A stretch of 64,000 nucleotides of DNA from Bacillota bacterium. Lineage in GTDB: Bacteria; Bacillota; SHA-98; UBA4971. A model generated the notes under the pieces. The model saw only the letters and a list, made by a program, of their open reading frames with translations. It did not search any database and was not told where the DNA came from. The position numbers and the translations under genes were made by a program. Positions 63,634 to 64,000 of the stretch are shown in pieces. The number at the start of each line of letters is the position of its first letter. Positions within the stretch are counted from its first letter, which is position 1. The DNA is taken from the NCBI GenBank assembly GCA_024653485.1, contig JANLFY010000007.1, positions 113,627 to 177,626 on the forward strand. The letters are read 5' to 3'.

Positions 63634-64000
63634 ATGAGGAAGCGTGAAGATGTTAGTGGAGAAGTGGCGGCTGTGGCGGAGAAGCTGCTACGTAAGATAG
63701 CGGCGCAGAAGCGCATGGTGGATTTGCATGACATAGAGTTAGCCGTGATGAAAGCCGGCTCGGAGATGAGCAGACTTCTGCTGGAGGGCGCAATCGATGA
63801 AGTAGGCAGCGGATATAGCGGGAGCAGGCTTCGTTGTGAGTGCGGAGGTAAGCTCAAGTTCGTAGGCAAGCGCCCTTTTTCGCTGACGACTCTAAGCGGG
63901 GAGGTGGAAGTTGAGCGAGCTTATTACCACTGCAGCCGTTGTGGGGCTTCTAAGGGACCCGTTGATGAACAGCTAAAGCTCTCGGGAAGTCGTTTTAGCG
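63634..64000 (+). mobile_element. Insertion sequence, ISKra4-like transposase (5' part, cut by window end)
   Basis: A coding frame from the ATG at 63634, eight bases after GGGAGGG, runs open to the window edge (122 codons). It has an N-terminal helical region with S-R-L-L-L-E-G-A-I, a zinc pair C-E-C-G-G, a conserved L-S-G-E-V-E-V-E-R-A-Y-Y-H-C-S-R-C strand with the second zinc pair, and P-V-D-E-Q-L. This matches the N-terminus of ISKra4-type transposases. GC content and codon use are lower than in neighbouring genes. The left inverted repeat was not identified; 63404-63633 probably contains it. Whether the copy is intact cannot be judged. Confidence 0.7.

Overview
The window reads as a GC-rich chromosome segment of a Bacillota (Firmicutes) bacterium of clostridial/limnochordial type. 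The evidence is the syntenic block ctsR-mcsA-mcsB-clpC ... radA-disA ... carD-yacL-ispDF ... cysS-mrnC-thyX-rlmB ... sigH, the V/A-type ATPase operon of the clostridial kind, the many GTG/TTG starts behind strong GGAGG ribosome sites, and -35/-10 promoters of the SigA kind. I cannot name a species. No rRNA, tRNA or CRISPR array was seen. Most of the window is conserved core genome; the accessory parts are the left edge (surface proteins), the 29-38 kb stretch (signalling and transport) and the right edge (a transposase).

Layout. 1-3.8 kb, minus strand: three secreted surface proteins, the first running off the window. 4-7.4 kb: dipeptide epimerase, D-Ala-D-Ala carboxypeptidase and thioredoxin reductase. 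7.4-8.1 kb: long non-coding leader with a promoter at its end. 8.1-16.8 kb: nine-gene V/A-ATPase operon whose rotor subunit carries the complete sodium-ligand set. 16.8-20.6 kb, minus strand: peptide-type ABC transporter (binding protein and two permeases, no ATPases). 21-29 kb: M16 protease, argS, two membrane/secreted proteins, pyrG, rho. 29-38 kb: radical SAM protein, LPG-synthase-like membrane protein, MFS transporter, c-di-AMP receptor, CHASE2 adenylate cyclase, FecR-domain protein behind a striking G-rich repeat, Crp-family regulator, DNA alkyl repair protein.

38-43 kb: CtsR-controlled protein quality operon with a visible CtsR operator. 43.5-45.8 kb: ECF sigma factor, zinc anti-sigma factor and a Yip1/signal-peptidase-like fusion that has lost its catalytic residues. 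46-53 kb: DUF1893 protein, lipoate ligase, radA, disA, a divergent small gene, carD, PIN-TRAM protein. 53-57.6 kb: fused IspDF, a CBS-HutP fusion, a MurA with Asp in place of the catalytic Cys, an RlpA-type protein. 57.7-63.4 kb: cysS, mrnC, thyX and rlmB in a chain of four-base overlaps, VanW-type protein, sigH. 63.6 kb to the end: start of an ISKra4-like transposase.

How the genes connect: two nucleotide second-messenger systems are represented. DisA (synthesis) and the DarA/PstA-like receptor point to c-di-AMP; the CHASE2 cyclase and Crp-family regulator, 1.2 kb apart, point to a local cAMP circuit. The candidates most worth following are the CBS-HutP fusion, the ECF operon with a pseudo-signal-peptidase, the cyclase/G-repeat/FecR/Crp cluster and the three-gene surface assembly.
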